Assembly (NCBI GenBank): GCA_903904275.1
Contig: CAIVBX010000240.1
Coordinates: 1-6,327, forward strand
Source: an uncultured Pseudomonadota bacterium
GTDB lineage: Bacteria > Pseudomonadota > Gammaproteobacteria > Methylococcales > Methylomonadaceae
DNA: 6,327 nt
Direction: 5' to 3'
In this document: positions 4,823 to 6,327 of the stretch, piece by piece
Layout of the letters: each line of letters starts with the position of its first letter
Position numbering within the stretch: position 1 is the first letter of the stretch
The notes under the pieces: generated by a model
What the model saw: the letters and a program-made list of their open reading frames with translations, nothing else
Told to the model about the DNA's origin: nothing
The model's database searches: none
Position numbers and translations under genes: made by a program

Positions 4823-6327
4823 TTAAGCGTAAATGCTCAATAACCCATTAGTATTGTTAGTGTTAATAGGTTGTGCGTTTGCGAATTCATCGGCGATTAT
4901 TTGGTTACCATTTGCATCAACCTGAGAAACCGAATTTCCTTGCGCGTCAACAACTTCAGGATTATTTTGACGATTTCCCTGCCCATTCGTTGACGCATCC
5001 ATCATCATTTGAGCCGTTTGTTGTTTATTTGAATCCGAACTTGTGCTGGTTGATGATTGTTGCGACACATTCACATCTGCCAAACCGACATTTTGTGAAC
5101 TCAACATTTCACGCAATTTCGGAATTGAGTTTTCTAACGCTGTGCGAACTTCACTATTTTGAGCCGTGAAAGCAATCGTCGCTTGATCTTGATTCATATC
5201 AATTCGCACCGTGATAGGTCCCATATTTTGAGGATTCATTTTAATTTCCGCACTTGAAATACCTTGATTATTCATCCACACAATCCGACTTCCTAATTCT
5301 TGATTCCAAGCAGGATGTGAAAGCGGTCTTGTCATCGCAGGAACATCGACTTTCGTGTCTTGAACCAATTTATTTACCGCTGCCGAAATGTTTTGCGGCG
5401 CAGACTTATCCGTTGTTGGAGCTGTAGCTGATGCGCTGGTGGTATCTGATTTTTCAGCTGTTAACAATGATGCAAACGATTTTGCATCTGTCACACTTGT
5501 TTTATTATCAATAATTGGATTCGCTGACGATTCTATTTGTACGGTTTGATTGGGTTGCGAATTTCCACCATTATTGTTATTCGGTGAATTGTCATTAGTG
5601 TTTCCACGACTTGCTACCGCTGCCATCAATAAATTTTTTGCTGGTGTTAAAACTGTTTTCCCATCAGATGTAACACCACTTTGATTTGTGGATTCAAAAA
5701 CAGCGGTTTTAGCATCACTTTGAGCTGGTGCAGCTTGTGCTGTGACGAGTGGCGCGATAATTTCAGGTGTTACTTGTTGAGCAGCGACAGGCAAATCAGG
5801 TTTTTCAGATTTCGGTGCATTCTGTTTAGGTTTTTCAATCGTTGATTTTTCAGGTGTTATCACAGGTTGTGAAACTGTTAATGTTGGTGTTTCTGCAACG
5901 ACTAATAACGCAGGAGCAGCTTGTGTATTTTCATCAGTTTTAACATTTTTAATGTCTGATTTTTTTTCTGCTTTTGCGGGAATTTCTTGTTGTGTGACAA
6001 GTGTTTGAATTTGAGGCGATGGCGCATTATCAACAGGTGTTTGAACTTGAGCGGTCACAACAGGTGAAGTAGGTGTTGTTTGAACAGGCGTTTGAACTTG
6101 AGCTGCTACAACAGGTGATGCAGGTGTTGTTTGAACAGGCGATTGAACTTGAGCGGTCACAACAGGTGATGCAGGTGTTATTTGAACAGGTGTTTGGATT
6201 TGAGCGGTCACAACAGGTGATGCAGACATTGTTTGAACAGGCGATTGAACTTGAGCGGTCACAACAGGTGATGCAGGTGTTGTTTGAACAGGCGTTTGAA
6301 CTTGAGCGGTCACAACAGGTGATGCTG
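4823..6327 (-). CDS. fliK: Flagellar hook-length control protein FliK (partial, N-terminus outside window)
   Basis: FliK is secreted through the flagellar export apparatus, measures hook length, and switches export from hook to filament substrates through FlhB. The 501 visible codons are the C-terminal part; the frame is open at the right edge. The conserved C-terminal substrate-switching (Flg_hook) domain is encoded at about 5060-5317, with LGSRIVWMNNQG, AEIKMNPQNMGPITVRIDM, ATIAFTAQNSEVRTALE and LREMLSSQNVG as recognisable segments. A tail of about 78 residues rich in Asn, Ser, Gln and Asp follows it. The N-terminal side is low-complexity, rich in Pro, Gln, Thr, Ala and Val, with 51-bp tandem repeats at 6017-6322, consistent with an extended ruler region. 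The family is certain from the C-terminal domain; the N-terminal half is too variable for comparison. It is followed by a convergent gene rather than fliL. Confidence 0.92.
   Translation of the reverse strand, partial: ASPVVTAQVQTPVQTTPASPVVTAQVQSPVQTMSASPVVTAQIQTPVQITPASPVVTAQVQSPVQTTPASPVVAAQVQTPVQTTPTSPVVTAQVQTPVDNAPSPQIQTLVTQQEIPAKAEKKSDIKNVKTDENTQAAPALLVVAETPTLTVSQPVITPEKSTIEKPKQNAPKSEKPDLPVAAQQVTPEIIAPLVTAQAAPAQSDAKTAVFESTNQSGVTSDGKTVLTPAKNLLMAAVASRGNTNDNSPNNNNGGNSQPNQTVQIESSANPIIDNKTSVTDAKSFASLLTAEKSDTTSASATAPTTDKSAPQNISAAVNKLVQDTKVDVPAMTRPLSHPAWNQELGSRIVWMNNQGISSAEIKMNPQNMGPITVRIDMNQDQATIAFTAQNSEVRTALENSIPKLREMLSSQNVGLADVNVSQQSSTSTSSDSNKQQTAQMMMDASTNGQGNRQNNPEVVDAQGNSVSQVDANGNQIIADEFANAQPINTNNTNGLLSIYA
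6017..6327 (-). repeat. 51-bp in-frame tandem repeats in fliK (17-residue unit, at least six copies)
   Basis: Units start at 6322, 6271, 6220, 6169, 6118 and 6067 (minus strand), each 51 bp and each encoding a variant of SPVVTAQVQTPVQTTPA. The first and fourth units differ at a single base, and the second differs from the fourth at about three. The fifth has AA in place of TA in TAQ and ends PT. The sixth diverges in its second half (DNAPS) and marks the end of the array. The array runs out of the window on the right, where the preceding codon (Ala) also fits the unit, so the copy number is a minimum. Whole-codon units mean that gain or loss changes protein length without a frameshift. Confidence 0.95.

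Noticed and set aside
4873..5169. 98-codon plus-strand open frame opposite the FliK C-terminal domain.
   Set aside because: It is antisense to the conserved Flg_hook domain and has no motif of its own.
6017..6327. CRISPR-like array from the regular 51-bp repeats.
   Set aside because: Units are contiguous with no spacers, are in frame, and encode a continuous low-complexity part of FliK.

Overview
The window looks like chromosome from a low-GC gammaproteobacterium. The evidence is a XerC with the full gammaproteobacterial C-terminal signature, an ApbE lipoprotein, an MHS-family symporter and a flagellar FliK. The order or genus cannot be fixed from the sequence. No rRNA, tRNA, CRISPR array, insertion sequence or prophage gene is visible.

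Layout. Positions 1-1612 (minus strand) hold xerC followed, after 18 nt, by a HDOD-domain protein that runs off the left edge. Both use non-ATG starts with good Shine-Dalgarno sequences and are probably one transcription unit. An 89-bp divergent intergenic region (1613-1701) contains a 12-bp near-palindrome and must hold promoters for both directions. Positions 1702-4000 (plus strand) hold an MHS-type major facilitator transporter and an ApbE flavin transferase lipoprotein, overlapping by 8 nt and so translationally linked. Positions 4036-4779 (plus) hold a membrane-anchored Mrr-type nuclease with a C-terminal topoisomerase-type zinc finger. It is rich in the Ile codon ATA, which its neighbours almost never use, and so is a likely recent arrival. 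A strong inverted repeat at 4781-4813 separates it from the convergent gene. Positions 4823-6327 (minus) hold the C-terminal 501 codons of the hook-length regulator fliK, whose N-terminal part carries at least six 51-bp tandem repeats.

How the genes fit together. XerC resolves chromosome dimers, and the HDOD protein is a signalling or regulatory scaffold. The transporter and ApbE are probably co-expressed, but the transported substrate and the flavinylated target are not evident. FliK belongs to a flagellar operon lying to the right of the window and appears to be its last gene. The nuclease has no methyltransferase or restriction partner here. If it is a defence protein it acts alone, or it has another DNA-processing role at the membrane. 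The items most worth a second look are this nuclease and the expanded repeats in the FliK ruler region.
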